A stretch of 64,000 bases of DNA from Martelella sp. AD-3. GTDB lineage: Bacteria > Pseudomonadota > Alphaproteobacteria > Rhizobiales > Rhizobiaceae. The translations under genes were made by a program, and so were the position numbers. Positions within the stretch are counted from its first letter, which is position 1, and each line of letters opens with the position of its first letter. The notes under the pieces are model-generated. The model did no database searches. It was not told the DNA's origin and was given only the letters and a program-made list of their open reading frames with translations. The DNA lies in NCBI RefSeq assembly GCF_001578105.1, contig NZ_CP014275.1:3224001-3288000 (forward strand), read 5' to 3'. This document shows, in pieces, positions 28,416-39,088 of this stretch.

Positions 28416-28940
28416 TTACGCCCCGCTCGCGCAATCCGGTCGAAGCATCTTCAAGATGCGCTCTGCCGCCCGGTCGGCCGAAAGCACGCTCGTATCCAGC
28501 ACCAGCGCGGCTTCGGGCCATGGCGCATAGTCACGGTCAAGCACATCCTGCCAGCCCGGCTCGACATGCCCTTCGCCGATATCCCTCGTCCGGCTTTCCA
28601 GCCGGGCGCGATGCAGGGCCGCGTCCGCGCAGATGACTTCGACGCCGAGGAAACCGGCTCCGCCCTCTGAAGCCGCCTTTTCGAACATGGCGCGGGTCAA
28701 CGGCCAGGGATTGACGCAATCGATGATAACGTCCTGTCCGGTCTTCAGGTTCGAGACGGCGAGCGCCGCGGCGATTTCATAGCCCAGCGGACCGATCTCG
28801 CGCGCCGGATCGTCCTTCCTGAGCACGGCCTCGATCTCGTCGACGCGCAGGAAGACCGCCGGACGCTCTTGCGCGAGACGCCGGGCAATCGTGGTCTTGC
28901 CAACGCCCGGCAGGCCGGCAAAGGAAATGAGCGTCGGCAC
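28416..28940 (-). CDS. P-loop NTPase/kinase of the AAA_33 type
   Basis: This 174-residue protein has Walker A GLPGVGKTT at residues 9-17, a DEIEAVLR segment, DVIIDCVNPW after the core strand and a lid region with RARLESRTRDI. It resembles small zeta-toxin/gluconate-kinase-like phosphotransferases that act on small molecules, but the substrate is unknown. The start is GTG with GAGGG seven bases upstream. It lies 24 bases downstream of the DUF2093 gene and may share its transcript. Confidence 0.75.
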   Translation of the reverse strand: MPTLISFAGLPGVGKTTIARRLAQERPAVFLRVDEIEAVLRKDDPAREIGPLGYEIAAALAVSNLKTGQDVIIDCVNPWPLTRAMFEKAASEGGAGFLGVEVICADAALHRARLESRTRDIGEGHVEPGWQDVLDRDYAPWPEAALVLDTSVLSADRAAERILKMLRPDCASGA

Positions 28941-28964
28941 GCGATGTCCCTCGAGGTTCGCCGG

Positions 28965-29195
28965 TCAGGCCCTGCCGGTCGGCAGCGCTCCGGCCCTCTT
29001 CTCCGCCTCAAAGGCGGCAGGCGCATCAACATAGGCTTCCTGTCGCGCAACGCTCCAATAGCGCAGTTCGTCCAGCGGAATCCGCTTGCCAGTCACCGCG
29101 CAGGTCACATGGGTGCCGGGTACGACCACTTCGAAATCGGCGTCCAGATACCGGATTTTCGCCTCGCCGCGGCCATTGCCTTCAAGGATATTCAA
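28965..29195 (-). CDS. DUF2093 domain protein
   Basis: This 76-residue protein matches DUF2093: a strand-rich start (AKIRYLDADFEVVVPGTHVTCAVTG) followed by IPLDELRYWSVARQEAYVDA. The start appears to be TTG at 29195, with GGAG nine bases upstream; the nearby ATG reads into a stop after three codons. The family is small, alphaproteobacterial and uncharacterised. It lies 31 bases after mutL. Confidence 0.85.
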   Translation of the reverse strand: MNILEGNGRGEAKIRYLDADFEVVVPGTHVTCAVTGKRIPLDELRYWSVARQEAYVDAPAAFEAEKRAGALPTGRA

Positions 29196-29226
29196 CAGTT
29201 CATCTCCAGAAATTCGCCCGCCGGTG

Positions 29227-31101
<1,875 letters not shown>

Positions 31102-31254
31102 GGCGCATCCTTAAAGGGATTCGCGCCGTTTTGGAACGCTCGCGGATTATGCCGTCCCCCGCTTTTGGCGCGCACGGGACAGCGCCCGGCGCTTTCGCCA
31201 GGGCATGAACCTCATTTCCGTGTAGCATGGACGAAGAGAACGCCGGAGACCGCC

Positions 31255-33297
31255 ATGTACAAAGACCCCCTGCTCCAGCCTTTCCAGCTCAAGCACCTGC
31301 GCCTGAAGAACCGGCTGATGTCCACCGCCCATGAACCGGCCTATGGCGAGGGCGGACTGCCGACGGAACGCTACCGGCTCTACCACCGGGAAAAGGCCAA
31401 GGGCGGCATCGCGCTCACCATGACGGCCGGATCGGCTGTCGTCGCGCCGGATTCGCCGGCGGCCTTCGGCAATCTCCATGCCTGGCGCGACGAGATCGTG
31501 CCGCTGATGGCGCGCCTTGCCGAGGACTGTCACGAGCACGATTGCGCGGTGATGATCCAGTTGACGCATCTCGGCCGGCGCACCAGCGGTTGGAACATGG
31601 GCGACTGGCTGCCGGTCCTTTCCGCATCGCCGATGCGGGAGGCCGCCCACCGCACCTTCCCCAAGGCAATGGAGGATTTCGACTTTGTCCGCATTGCCGA
31701 AGACTACGCCACCGCCGCCGAACGGATGATGGCAGCCGGCCTCGACGGCATCGAGATCGAGGCCTATGGCCACCTCCTGGACAGTTTCTGGTCGCCCGTC
31801 ACCAACCAGCGCGACGATGACCATAACGGCCCGCTTGAAAACCGGCTGCGTTTCACCTTTCAGGTGCTCGAGGCCATCCGCAAGCGCTGCGGTCCGGATT
31901 TCATCGTCGGCATGCGGCTTGTTGCCGATGAGAACCGGGCGGGCGGCCTTTCCCGCACGGAAGGGCTTTCGATCTGCCGGATGCTCGTTGACAGCGGAAC
32001 GATCGACTTCCTCAACGTTATTCGCGGCCATATCGACCATGACGCGCCTCTGACGGAGGTGATTCCGATCCAGGGCATGGCGTCCGCCCCGCATCTCGAT
32101 TTTGCCGGCGCGGTGCGGGAGATGACGCGGTTTCCCGTCTTCCATGCCGCCCGCATCGCCGATGTCGCCACAGCCCGCCATGCGGTTGCCGAAGGGCGTC
32201 TCGACATGGTCGGCATGACGCGCGCCCATATCGCCGATCCGCATATCGTCGCGAAGATCGAGGCCGGGGTCGAGGACCGGGTCCGCCCCTGCGTCGGCGC
32301 CACCTATTGTCTCGACAGGATCTATGAGGGCGGCGAGGCGCTCTGCATCCACAATGCCGCCACAGGCCGTGAGGCGACCATGCCGCATGTGATCGCGAAG
32401 TCCGAGACGCCGCGCAAGGCCGTCGTGGTCGGCGCCGGGCCGGCAGGGCTTGAGGCCGCGCGGGTGCTGGCCGAGCGCGGTCATGATGTCACGGTGTTCG
32501 AAGCCGCCGGGGAAGCGGGCGGACAGATCAGGCTTCTCACCCGCAATCCACGCCGGCGCGAGCTCATCGGCATCATCGACTGGCGGCTCGCCGAACTGGA
32601 ACGCCTGAATGTCCCGATCCGCTACAATGTCTATGCGGAGGAAGACGATGTTCTGGCGGAAGAGCCGGATCTGGTTGTGGTCGCCACCGGCGGCATTGCC
32701 CAGTCGCCGCCGCTTGATGAGGGCGAAGCGCTTGCCGTTTCAAGCTGGGATATCCTGGCCGGCACGGTGAAACCCGCCGACACGGTGCTGCTTTATGATG
32801 ATCACGGCGGTCACCCGGGCCTGACGACGGCCGAAATGATCGCGAGCAGCGGCGCAGCACTTCGGATCGTCACGCCCGAGCGCTTCTTCGCGCCCGATGT
32901 CGGCGGGATGAACCATGTGCCCTATGCTCGAAGCTTTGCGGAAAACGGCGTCGGGATCACCATCAACAAGCGTCTTTCGGCGATAAGGCGCGACGGCAAC
33001 GGGCTGAGGGCGGTGCTTGCCTCCGACTACGCGCCGGGCGTCTTCGAGGAAGTCGCGGCGGCACAGGTCGTGGTCGAATACGGCACCATGGCGATGGATG
33101 ATCTCTATTTCGCGCTGAAGCCGCTTGCGCGCAATGGCGGCGCGGTTGACTACAAGGCCCTGATCGCGCGGAAGCCGTCGCTGCCGCAGACGAATGCCGG
33201 GGGCCGGTTCGACCTTATCCGCATCGGCGATGCCATCCATGCCCGCAACATCCACGCCGCCATCTATGACGCGCTGCGCTACTGTTCGTCGGCGTGA
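31255..33297 (+). CDS. NADH:flavin oxidoreductase, TMADH/N-methylproline demethylase-like
   Basis: This 680-residue two-part flavoprotein has an N-terminal FMN TIM barrel of the old-yellow-enzyme type (residues 1-350) and a C-terminal FAD/NAD-binding half starting AVVVGAGPAGLEAARVLAERG near residue 385. It resembles trimethylamine dehydrogenase and rhizobial proteins annotated as N-methylproline demethylase. The Fe-S segment reads CVGATYC followed by a third Cys 12 residues later, so Ala replaces one of four expected ligands. ATG 31255 has GGAG upstream. Substrate is inferred, likely an N-methylated compound. Confidence 0.78.
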   Translation: MYKDPLLQPFQLKHLRLKNRLMSTAHEPAYGEGGLPTERYRLYHREKAKGGIALTMTAGSAVVAPDSPAAFGNLHAWRDEIVPLMARLAEDCHEHDCAVMIQLTHLGRRTSGWNMGDWLPVLSASPMREAAHRTFPKAMEDFDFVRIAEDYATAAERMMAAGLDGIEIEAYGHLLDSFWSPVTNQRDDDHNGPLENRLRFTFQVLEAIRKRCGPDFIVGMRLVADENRAGGLSRTEGLSICRMLVDSGTIDFLNVIRGHIDHDAPLTEVIPIQGMASAPHLDFAGAVREMTRFPVFHAARIADVATARHAVAEGRLDMVGMTRAHIADPHIVAKIEAGVEDRVRPCVGATYCLDRIYEGGEALCIHNAATGREATMPHVIAKSETPRKAVVVGAGPAGLEAARVLAERGHDVTVFEAAGEAGGQIRLLTRNPRRRELIGIIDWRLAELERLNVPIRYNVYAEEDDVLAEEPDLVVVATGGIAQSPPLDEGEALAVSSWDILAGTVKPADTVLLYDDHGGHPGLTTAEMIASSGAALRIVTPERFFAPDVGGMNHVPYARSFAENGVGITINKRLSAIRRDGNGLRAVLASDYAPGVFEEVAAAQVVVEYGTMAMDDLYFALKPLARNGGAVDYKALIARKPSLPQTNAGGRFDLIRIGDAIHARNIHAAIYDALRYCSSA

Positions 33298-33300
33298 CGC

Positions 33301-34182
33301 TCAAAACGCCCGGTAAGCCGGATCGAAGCGCGGTCTGGCGCCCGTCACCAGGGCGAAGGTGAAGCCGGCATTCGGTTCCTCGACGATATCGGCATCGCGG
33401 GCAGCCGAGGTCACCATCATCCAGCCGCCGTCGCGGCCGATGAAGGCCGGGCAGGTCGGCTGCCGGGCGGGCAGCTGGAAACGGGTGACGAGCCTTCCGG
33501 AGGTATCATACTGGTCGAGAACCCCGGCGCCGAAACGGGCATTCCAGATGTGCCCGTCGCCGTCGCAGATCGCCCCGTCCATACCGCCCGGCTTCTTCGA
33601 TGTATCGATGAACACCTCTTCGGGACCATCGGGCAGACCGGTTTCGGGGTCGACGGGAACGCGCATCAGCTTGTTGATGCGCGTGTCGACATAATAGCCC
33701 GTCGCGCCGTCGGGCGAAAAGCAGATGGCATTGGGGATCGTGACCCTGTCGAAGATCTTCGTCACCTTGCCGGCGAGTACGTGGTAGATCGCCCCTGCCC
33801 CGTCTTCGGCCTCCTTGCCCATGGTGCCGACCCAGAAGGCGCCGGATTGATGCACACGTGCGTCATTTGAGCGGGTGACGGCATTGTCCGGCTCGATGGC
33901 AGCATGGAGACTGAGCGCACCGGTGGAGACATCGTGAAAATAAAGCCCGGTCTCCATGGCGATGACGTGGCGCCGCTCATCGACCACGGCCATGGCGCTC
34001 GCCATTTCCGGCAGCGAGACGATCCGCCTGTCCCGGGTCGAGGCATTGAGCAGGTGGAGCTTGCTGTCGAGAATGTCGAACCACCAGATCTGGTCGGCGG
34101 TCGGGTCATAGCCCGGCCCCTCGCCGAGCGTCGTCCGGTCATTCACCAGAATACGGCCTTCGAATACGGTCTCTGCAGTCAT
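33301..34182 (-). CDS. SMP-30/gluconolactonase family protein
   Basis: This 293-residue six-bladed propeller of the senescence-marker/lactonase family carries the metal-binding start TLGEGPGYD, FWVGTMGKEA, VTIPNAICFSPDG and GGMDGAICDGDGHIWNARF. It would hydrolyse a sugar lactone. The start is uncertain: ATG 34182 (MTAETVFEGRIL) matches family N-termini, and another ATG at 34209 has no better ribosome site. It converges with the flavoprotein gene, three bases apart. Confidence 0.85.
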   Translation of the reverse strand: MTAETVFEGRILVNDRTTLGEGPGYDPTADQIWWFDILDSKLHLLNASTRDRRIVSLPEMASAMAVVDERRHVIAMETGLYFHDVSTGALSLHAAIEPDNAVTRSNDARVHQSGAFWVGTMGKEAEDGAGAIYHVLAGKVTKIFDRVTIPNAICFSPDGATGYYVDTRINKLMRVPVDPETGLPDGPEEVFIDTSKKPGGMDGAICDGDGHIWNARFGAGVLDQYDTSGRLVTRFQLPARQPTCPAFIGRDGGWMMVTSAARDADIVEEPNAGFTFALVTGARPRFDPAYRAF

Positions 34183-34484
34183 TGTCGCTACCGGCGCTCC
34201 TCTTGTCATGTGGTGGCGGTCTTTTGCATTCGCGAGAGCCCCCCGCGCGAGAATCGCAGACTTTCCCGGCCGTGCAAATGAGGAAAGCCAACGAAAGCCG
34301 AGAAATCAAGCGATCTTGCCGCGCCTGTGCCGTCAGGCGGGACAAAAGCTCCGAAAAAGCCCCCGGGGACCGTCATTGGAAGAAAAAAATCCGGATTTTT
34401 GAACGCCCGCCGGCGGCCTTGCCCCGGGCCCAAAAAATAAGCTGAGTCAATAATTTGTGCATCGCAACACGGACGCTCTGCCCG

Positions 34485-34562
34485 TCATTGACGGGCGATC
34501 AAGTCTAAATCCCTGTTCTTCCCGCAAAAAAGCAGCTTGCATTGGTTCAGGTAATCGTTCAT
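34485..34562 (-). CDS. Possible 25-residue small protein
   Basis: An ATG with a good ribosome site (GGAGAGAAG immediately before) opens a 25-codon frame beginning MNDYLNQCKLLFCGKNRD. Its TGA stop falls inside the 7-bp hairpin at 34480-34496. It contains two cysteines and is not markedly hydrophobic. No family is recognised and nothing independent of the ribosome site supports translation. It could be a leader peptide or a chance frame. Confidence 0.3.
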   Translation of the reverse strand: MNDYLNQCKLLFCGKNRDLDLIARQ

Positions 34563-34624
34563 CTTCTCTCCAGTTCCAGAGGGGATGAAAACAAACACGC
34601 GCCCAAGAGCGCGACTTGAAAACG

Positions 34625-34689
34625 ATAGAAACGCCGGCGCGACGGACTTTTGAAAGTCTATGTTTTCGCCCCGGCGTTTCTATTTTTTT
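34625..34689 (+). terminator. Orphan intrinsic terminator on the plus strand
   Basis: A perfect 13-bp stem (34625-34637 with 34671-34683) encloses a 33-base loop containing its own 6-bp hairpin (34645-34650 with 34653-34658), and is followed by six T residues at 34684-34689. No plus-strand gene ends within 1.3 kb upstream, so it may end an unannotated RNA. Confidence 0.75.
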
Positions 34690-34836
34690 CTCCCCCACCC
34701 TTCCTCACGCCACGAGAGACATGCTTTTCGACTGACCGCCTTTCGGACAAGGCGTCGAGTCGAGGGGGCCGCTTCGCCATTGGCGTTTCGCGCAATCTCC
34801 ACTATCTAGGCACTGAGTGAGAACAGGAAGGCAGCC

Positions 34837-35967
34837 ATGACCGCGATCAGCAAGGAACAGGTTCTGAAGAGCCTTGAAACCGTCACGCTTGCCGACGGCA
34901 AGCCGCTGTCTTTCAGCGGCCTCGTCTCCGACATCTTCATCGCTGACGGCAAGATCTATTTCTCGCTGAACGTTCCCGCCGACAAGGTTGAGGCCTACGA
35001 GCCTGTGCGTCTTGCCGCGCAAAAGGCCGCCGAAGCGCTGCCCGGCGCGCGCCAGGCGCTGGTGACGCTGACGGCCGAAAAGCCTGCCGGACAGAAAGGC
35101 GAGCGCCCCGACGCCAGACAGAAACCCGATGCGCCGAAAGAGGGCGCCGGCGGAAAGGGCCAGGCCAAGCCCGAAATTCCCGGCATCGGCTCCATCATCG
35201 CCGTCGCCTCGGGCAAGGGCGGCGTCGGCAAGTCCACCACTGCGGTCAATCTGGCGCTCGGCCTTGCGGCGGAAGGCCTCAGGGTGGGACTTCTGGACGC
35301 CGACATCTACGGCCCGTCCATTCCCCGGCTGATGGGACTTTCCGGGCGGCCGATGCAGGGGCCCGGCCGCACCATCATGCCGATGGAGAAATACGGCCTC
35401 AAGGTGATGTCGATCGGCTTTCTGGTCGACGAGGGCACCGCCGTCATCTGGCGCGGGCCGATGGTGCAATCGGCGCTGATGCAGATGCTGCGCGAGGTTG
35501 CCTGGGGCGAGCTCGACGTGCTCGTCGTCGACATGCCGCCCGGCACCGGCGACGCGCAGCTGACCATGGCCCAGCAGGTGCCGCTTGCCGGAAGCGTGGT
35601 CGTCTCCACGCCGCAGGATCTGGCGCTGATCGACGCGCGCAAGGCGATCGCCATGTTCAACAAGGTCTCCGTGCCGGTGCTCGGCATCGTCGAAAACATG
35701 AGCGCCTTCATCTGCCCGAATTGCGGCGAAACCCACCATATCTTCGGCCATGGCGGCGCGAAGGCGGAGGCCGAGAAGATCGGCGTCCCCTTCCTCGGCG
35801 AGGTGCCGCTGGCGATGGACATCCGCACCACCTCGGATGCCGGAACACCGGTGGTTGCCGGCGAACCGGACGGCCCGCACGCGAAGGCCTATCGCGCCAT
35901 CGCCGCGGGGACCAAGGCCGGCCTTGCGGCCAAAACCAGCAAGGGTCCGTCGATCGTGTTCGATTGA
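34837..35967 (+). CDS. apbC: Mrp/NBP35 family Fe-S carrier ATPase
   Basis: This 376-residue protein has an N-terminal MIP18-like domain (residues 5-85), a charged Lys/Pro/Gly linker, and a P-loop domain with GKGGVGKSTTAVNLA. DADIYGPSIPRLMG and the CxxC pair in FICPNCGETHHIFG follow. It binds and transfers 4Fe-4S clusters to apoproteins. The start has a GGAAGGCAGCC stretch just upstream. It is convergent with nagA, seven bases apart. Confidence 0.93.
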   Translation: MTAISKEQVLKSLETVTLADGKPLSFSGLVSDIFIADGKIYFSLNVPADKVEAYEPVRLAAQKAAEALPGARQALVTLTAEKPAGQKGERPDARQKPDAPKEGAGGKGQAKPEIPGIGSIIAVASGKGGVGKSTTAVNLALGLAAEGLRVGLLDADIYGPSIPRLMGLSGRPMQGPGRTIMPMEKYGLKVMSIGFLVDEGTAVIWRGPMVQSALMQMLREVAWGELDVLVVDMPPGTGDAQLTMAQQVPLAGSVVVSTPQDLALIDARKAIAMFNKVSVPVLGIVENMSAFICPNCGETHHIFGHGGAKAEAEKIGVPFLGEVPLAMDIRTTSDAGTPVVAGEPDGPHAKAYRAIAAGTKAGLAAKTSKGPSIVFD

Positions 35968-35974
35968 GGCGTCA

Positions 35975-37129
35975 TCAACCGGCGGCGAAAACGCATGCGC
36001 CGCCGACATAGGTGGCTTTCAGCGAAAGGTCTTCGCCAAGCAGCACGAAATCGGCATCGGCACCGTCGGCAAGCCGGCCCTTGCGGCGCACGCCCACGGC
36101 ATCGGCCGGGTAAAGCGAGGCCATGCGCAAGGCCTCCCCCAGGGACACGCCAAGCATCCTGTGGCAGTTGCGCACGCAGGTCAGCATGTCGGTATCCGCC
36201 CCGGCCAGCGTGCCGTCTTCCAGCGTTAGCCGGCCATCGCGACGGTAGATCGTGCGGCCGTTGAGGGTGAAGCTTTCCAGATCCGTTCCGGTAACCGACA
36301 TGGCGTCGGTAACGAGAAAAATGCGACCCGGCCCCTTCTTGGCCCTGAGCGCGATCCCCATGGCGACGGGATCGACATGATAGCCATCGGCAATCAGCCC
36401 GCAGGAGAACGCGCCATCGGACAGAGCGGCGCCGACAAGGCCCGGCTCCCGATGGCCGAGCGGGCTCATCGCGTTGAAGAGATGGGTCGCCATGGACGCG
36501 CCCGCCAGGCGGTATTCGCGCGCGGTGGCGCAGCTTGTCGCGGTGTGGCCGAGGCTGACGGTGAAGCCGGCTTCGACAAGCCGGGCAACCTGCTGGCGCC
36601 TGACGCTTTCCGGGGCAACCGTGGTGAGCGCCACGCCGAAAGTGCCTGCATTTGCGACGAGGAAATCGCAATCGTCATCATCCATGGACCGGATCAACGC
36701 CGGATCATGCGTGCCCTTCCTGGCAAGCGAAAGATGCGGCCCTTCCAGATGGAGGCCGAGAAAGCCCGGCACGCCCGCGTCAAACGCAGCCCGCCCCGCC
36801 GCAACGGCCTTCTCGACGGTTTCGCGCGTGTCGGTGATCAGCGTCGGCAGAAGCGATGTGGTGCCGAATTGCTGGTGGGCCCTGCAGATGGTCTCGATGC
36901 CGGAAAGGCTCGGATCATTGTTGAACAGCACCCCGCCGCCGCCATTGACCTGGAGATCGACAAAACCCGGCGCCAGGATCAACCCGTCGGCGCGGATGAT
37001 TTCCGCGTCCGGCGGCACACGACGCTCTGCCGCAAGTCCTTCGACGCCGGTCTGCGAAAAGACCAGAGCCATGCCATCGTGAAAACGCTCGCCGTCGAAA
37101 AGCCTGGCGCCGCAAACCGCCTTTTTCAT
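35975..37129 (-). CDS. nagA: N-acetylglucosamine-6-phosphate deacetylase
   Basis: This 384-residue amidohydrolase removes acetate from GlcNAc-6-phosphate. Diagnostic motifs are LAPGFVDLQVNGGGG, GLHLEGPHLS (metal site), VSLGHTATSC, ATHLFNAMSPLGHREPG and the catalytic VTDAMSVTG. It starts one base after the SIS-gene stop and ends the nagR-SIS-nagA operon, feeding amino-sugar carbon to glycolytic intermediates. Confidence 0.95.
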   Translation of the reverse strand: MKKAVCGARLFDGERFHDGMALVFSQTGVEGLAAERRVPPDAEIIRADGLILAPGFVDLQVNGGGGVLFNNDPSLSGIETICRAHQQFGTTSLLPTLITDTRETVEKAVAAGRAAFDAGVPGFLGLHLEGPHLSLARKGTHDPALIRSMDDDDCDFLVANAGTFGVALTTVAPESVRRQQVARLVEAGFTVSLGHTATSCATAREYRLAGASMATHLFNAMSPLGHREPGLVGAALSDGAFSCGLIADGYHVDPVAMGIALRAKKGPGRIFLVTDAMSVTGTDLESFTLNGRTIYRRDGRLTLEDGTLAGADTDMLTCVRNCHRMLGVSLGEALRMASLYPADAVGVRRKGRLADGADADFVLLGEDLSLKATYVGGACVFAAG

Positions 37130-37130
37130 C

Positions 37131-38183
37131 TCACTCGGTCTCCGTCACCTTGTTGAGCGCGACCGGCTGGTCGGGATTGAAGCCGCGGGCGCGCGAAAGC
37201 TGCTCGATGAAGCTGTAATAAGGCACGATCAGGGCGAGCGCATCGGTCAGCGGATGACCGGTCGCCACAAAGGGAAGCCGGACGGCCCCGCCTTCAGCCA
37301 TGTCCGAGGACAGGAACACGGCCGCTCCCTTTTGCGCCATGCCGGATGCGGTTTTGGCGATCGCGGCCTCCGCCTTGTCGCGCGCGGCAAAGGCGATCAC
37401 GGGAAAACGCGCCTCCACCAGCGAGACCGGCCCGTGCAGCACTTCGGCGGAGGAATAGGCCTCGGCGTGAAGCTCGGAGGTTTCCTTGCATTTCAGCGCC
37501 GCCTCGCTGGCGATGGCAAAGCTCGGGCCGCGCCCCAGCACATAGAGCGACTGCGCGTCCTTCAGCGAACCCGTCAGCGGCGACCAGTCGCAGCCAAGCG
37601 CCTTTTCAAGATCCTCGGGCAATCGACCCAGCGCCTTCCTGAGGCCCGCATCATCGGCCCATTCGGCAAGCACGCCGAGCCCGGCGATGATCGAATTGAC
37701 GTAGGACTTGGTGGCGGCGACGGCCTTTTCCGGTCCGGCGGCAATATCGATCGGCTGATCGGCCGCTTCTGCCAGCGGCGAGGCGATGGTGTTGACCAGC
37801 GCAAGCGTCAGCGCGCCGCCGGCCCGCGCGGCGTTGGCAAGCGCGACGATATCCGGACTTTTGCCCGATTGCGAAATGGAGATCGCCGCCGCCGAGCCCA
37901 TCTTCAGCGGCGCGTCATAGATCGAGGCGAGCGAGGGCCCGAGCGAGGCGACCGGCACGCCGGTCGTCAGCTCGACCGCGTATTTGAGGAACAGCGCCGC
38001 GTGATCGGAAGAGCCGCGCGCGACCGTGACGACGACGCCGGGATCCTTTTCGGCAAGCGCCTTGCCGGCCCGTTCGAAGGCCACGCCGCTGCCATCCAGA
38101 AGCCGCGCGGCGGCGGCTGGAATTTCTTCGATCTCTTGGCGCATATGGGTCTTGTCGGTCATCGCTGGGTCTCTTTTTTGCAT
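37131..38183 (-). CDS. SIS-domain glucosamine-6-phosphate deaminase (NagB-II/AgaS type)
   Basis: This 350-residue protein has two SIS sugar-isomerase domains. GRGPSFAIASEAALKCKETS and EVLHGPVSLVE lie in the second half. It resembles the isomerase part of GlmS but lacks the glutaminase domain. In amino-sugar operons lacking classical NagB this family performs deamination to fructose-6-phosphate. ATG 38183 is preferred (GAGGG eight bases upstream, four bases after the nagR stop); ATG 38162 is an alternative. Confidence 0.87.
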   Translation of the reverse strand: MQKRDPAMTDKTHMRQEIEEIPAAAARLLDGSGVAFERAGKALAEKDPGVVVTVARGSSDHAALFLKYAVELTTGVPVASLGPSLASIYDAPLKMGSAAAISISQSGKSPDIVALANAARAGGALTLALVNTIASPLAEAADQPIDIAAGPEKAVAATKSYVNSIIAGLGVLAEWADDAGLRKALGRLPEDLEKALGCDWSPLTGSLKDAQSLYVLGRGPSFAIASEAALKCKETSELHAEAYSSAEVLHGPVSLVEARFPVIAFAARDKAEAAIAKTASGMAQKGAAVFLSSDMAEGGAVRLPFVATGHPLTDALALIVPYYSFIEQLSRARGFNPDQPVALNKVTETE

Positions 38184-38187
38184 CGCC

Positions 38188-38937
38188 TCAGCCCTCTTCG
38201 GAATAGGTCAGCTCGGCGACTAGGTCGTAAATATCGCTTCGATAGAAGGATCGGGTGAATTCTATGGCGCGGCCCGCGGCATCAAATCCCGTGCGGTTGA
38301 TCGCCAGCGCCGGCGCGCCGGCGGGAACCTCCAGAAGCCCGGCCTGCTCATCGGTCAGGATGGTCGCGGTGATACGCTCATCGGCCCGTTGAAGGCGAAT
38401 GCCGCGTTCGGTAAGCGCGGCGTAGAGCGACGGGCCGATGGCTGCCGGCGCCTCCAGGATGTCGCCCGGAAGCGCCGTGTATTCGAGCGCCATCGGCCGG
38501 TCGTCGGCAAAACGGATGCGGCTGAGGCGCGCGACGCGCGCGCCCGGCGCGATATCGAGCGCTTCCGCCTCTTCGGCCGATGCCGGCTGGAGCGCGCGTT
38601 CCAGCCAGAACGAATGCGGCTCCATGCCCCGCGCCTTCATATCCTCGGTGAAGGATGTCAGGCGCTTGAGTTTCTGTTCGATGCGGACGGCGGGGCGGGC
38701 GACGAAGGTCCCCGCCCCGCGCCGGCGGTTCAGAATACCCTCGCCCGTCAGTTCGGCAATCGCGCGGCGAACCGTGACCCGGCTGACGCCGATCCGCACG
38801 GCAAGATCGCGTTCCGGCGGCAGAGCGGCGCCGCCCTCGAGCGCGCTGCGGGCAATCGCCGCGCGGATACCGGCCTTCAGCCGCCGGTAAAGCGGGCCTG
38901 TTCCCGAAAGGTCAATGTCATCGAACAGCGCCTGCAT
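38188..38937 (-). CDS. nagR: GntR/HutC family regulator of amino-sugar catabolism
   Basis: This 249-residue regulator has an N-terminal GntR winged helix (LPPERDLAVRIGVSRVTVRRAIAELTGEGILNRRRGAGTFV) and a UTRA effector domain. It heads the nagR-SIS-nagA operon, so it probably senses GlcNAc-6-P or GlcN-6-P as in other NagR/DasR/YvoA proteins. A direct repeat of TTGGTAT with 11-bp spacing lies just upstream and may be its own operator. Confidence 0.88.
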   Translation of the reverse strand: MQALFDDIDLSGTGPLYRRLKAGIRAAIARSALEGGAALPPERDLAVRIGVSRVTVRRAIAELTGEGILNRRRGAGTFVARPAVRIEQKLKRLTSFTEDMKARGMEPHSFWLERALQPASAEEAEALDIAPGARVARLSRIRFADDRPMALEYTALPGDILEAPAAIGPSLYAALTERGIRLQRADERITATILTDEQAGLLEVPAGAPALAINRTGFDAAGRAIEFTRSFYRSDIYDLVAELTYSEEG

Positions 38938-38967
38938 CTTGCACCTGATTCATCCTTCCCAAAACTA

Positions 38968-38985
38968 ATACCAATCAGATACCAA
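38968..38985 (-). promoter_or_regulatory. Candidate NagR operator: 11-bp-spaced direct repeat
   Basis: ATACCAA occurs at 38968-38974 and 38979-38985 (TTGGTAT on the minus strand), exactly one helical turn apart and 31-48 bases upstream of nagR. The half-site ATTGGTAT resembles the left half of operators described for B. subtilis NagR/YvoA. Binding by this NagR is inference. Confidence 0.5.
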
Positions 38986-39088
38986 ATTGCAAGCCATGCC
39001 GGCTGCGAAAGCGCGGGAACAGCCATGGCGGGGCTTGCGGTCCGGCAGATGACCGGCTCATATGGAAAAATTCGAACGGGAAGGACGC

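Larger units (their letters stand above)
34210..34836. other. Structured 627-bp gap between the lactonase and mrp
   Basis: This is the longest non-coding stretch in the window. It contains a bidirectional AT-rich palindrome AAAAATCCGGATTTTT at 34385-34400, a hairpin GCCCGTC-ATT-GACGGGC at 34480-34496, a possible 25-codon frame on the minus strand, and a strong plus-strand terminator-like hairpin at 34625-34683. The layout suggests a small RNA or small-protein transcript, but no promoter was recognised. Confidence 0.55.

Noticed and set aside
34447..34698. An 83-codon minus-strand frame beginning MGEKKIETPGRK upstream of mrp
   Set aside because: It runs through the terminator hairpin and the better-supported 25-codon frame, has no ribosome site, and its composition is shadow-like.
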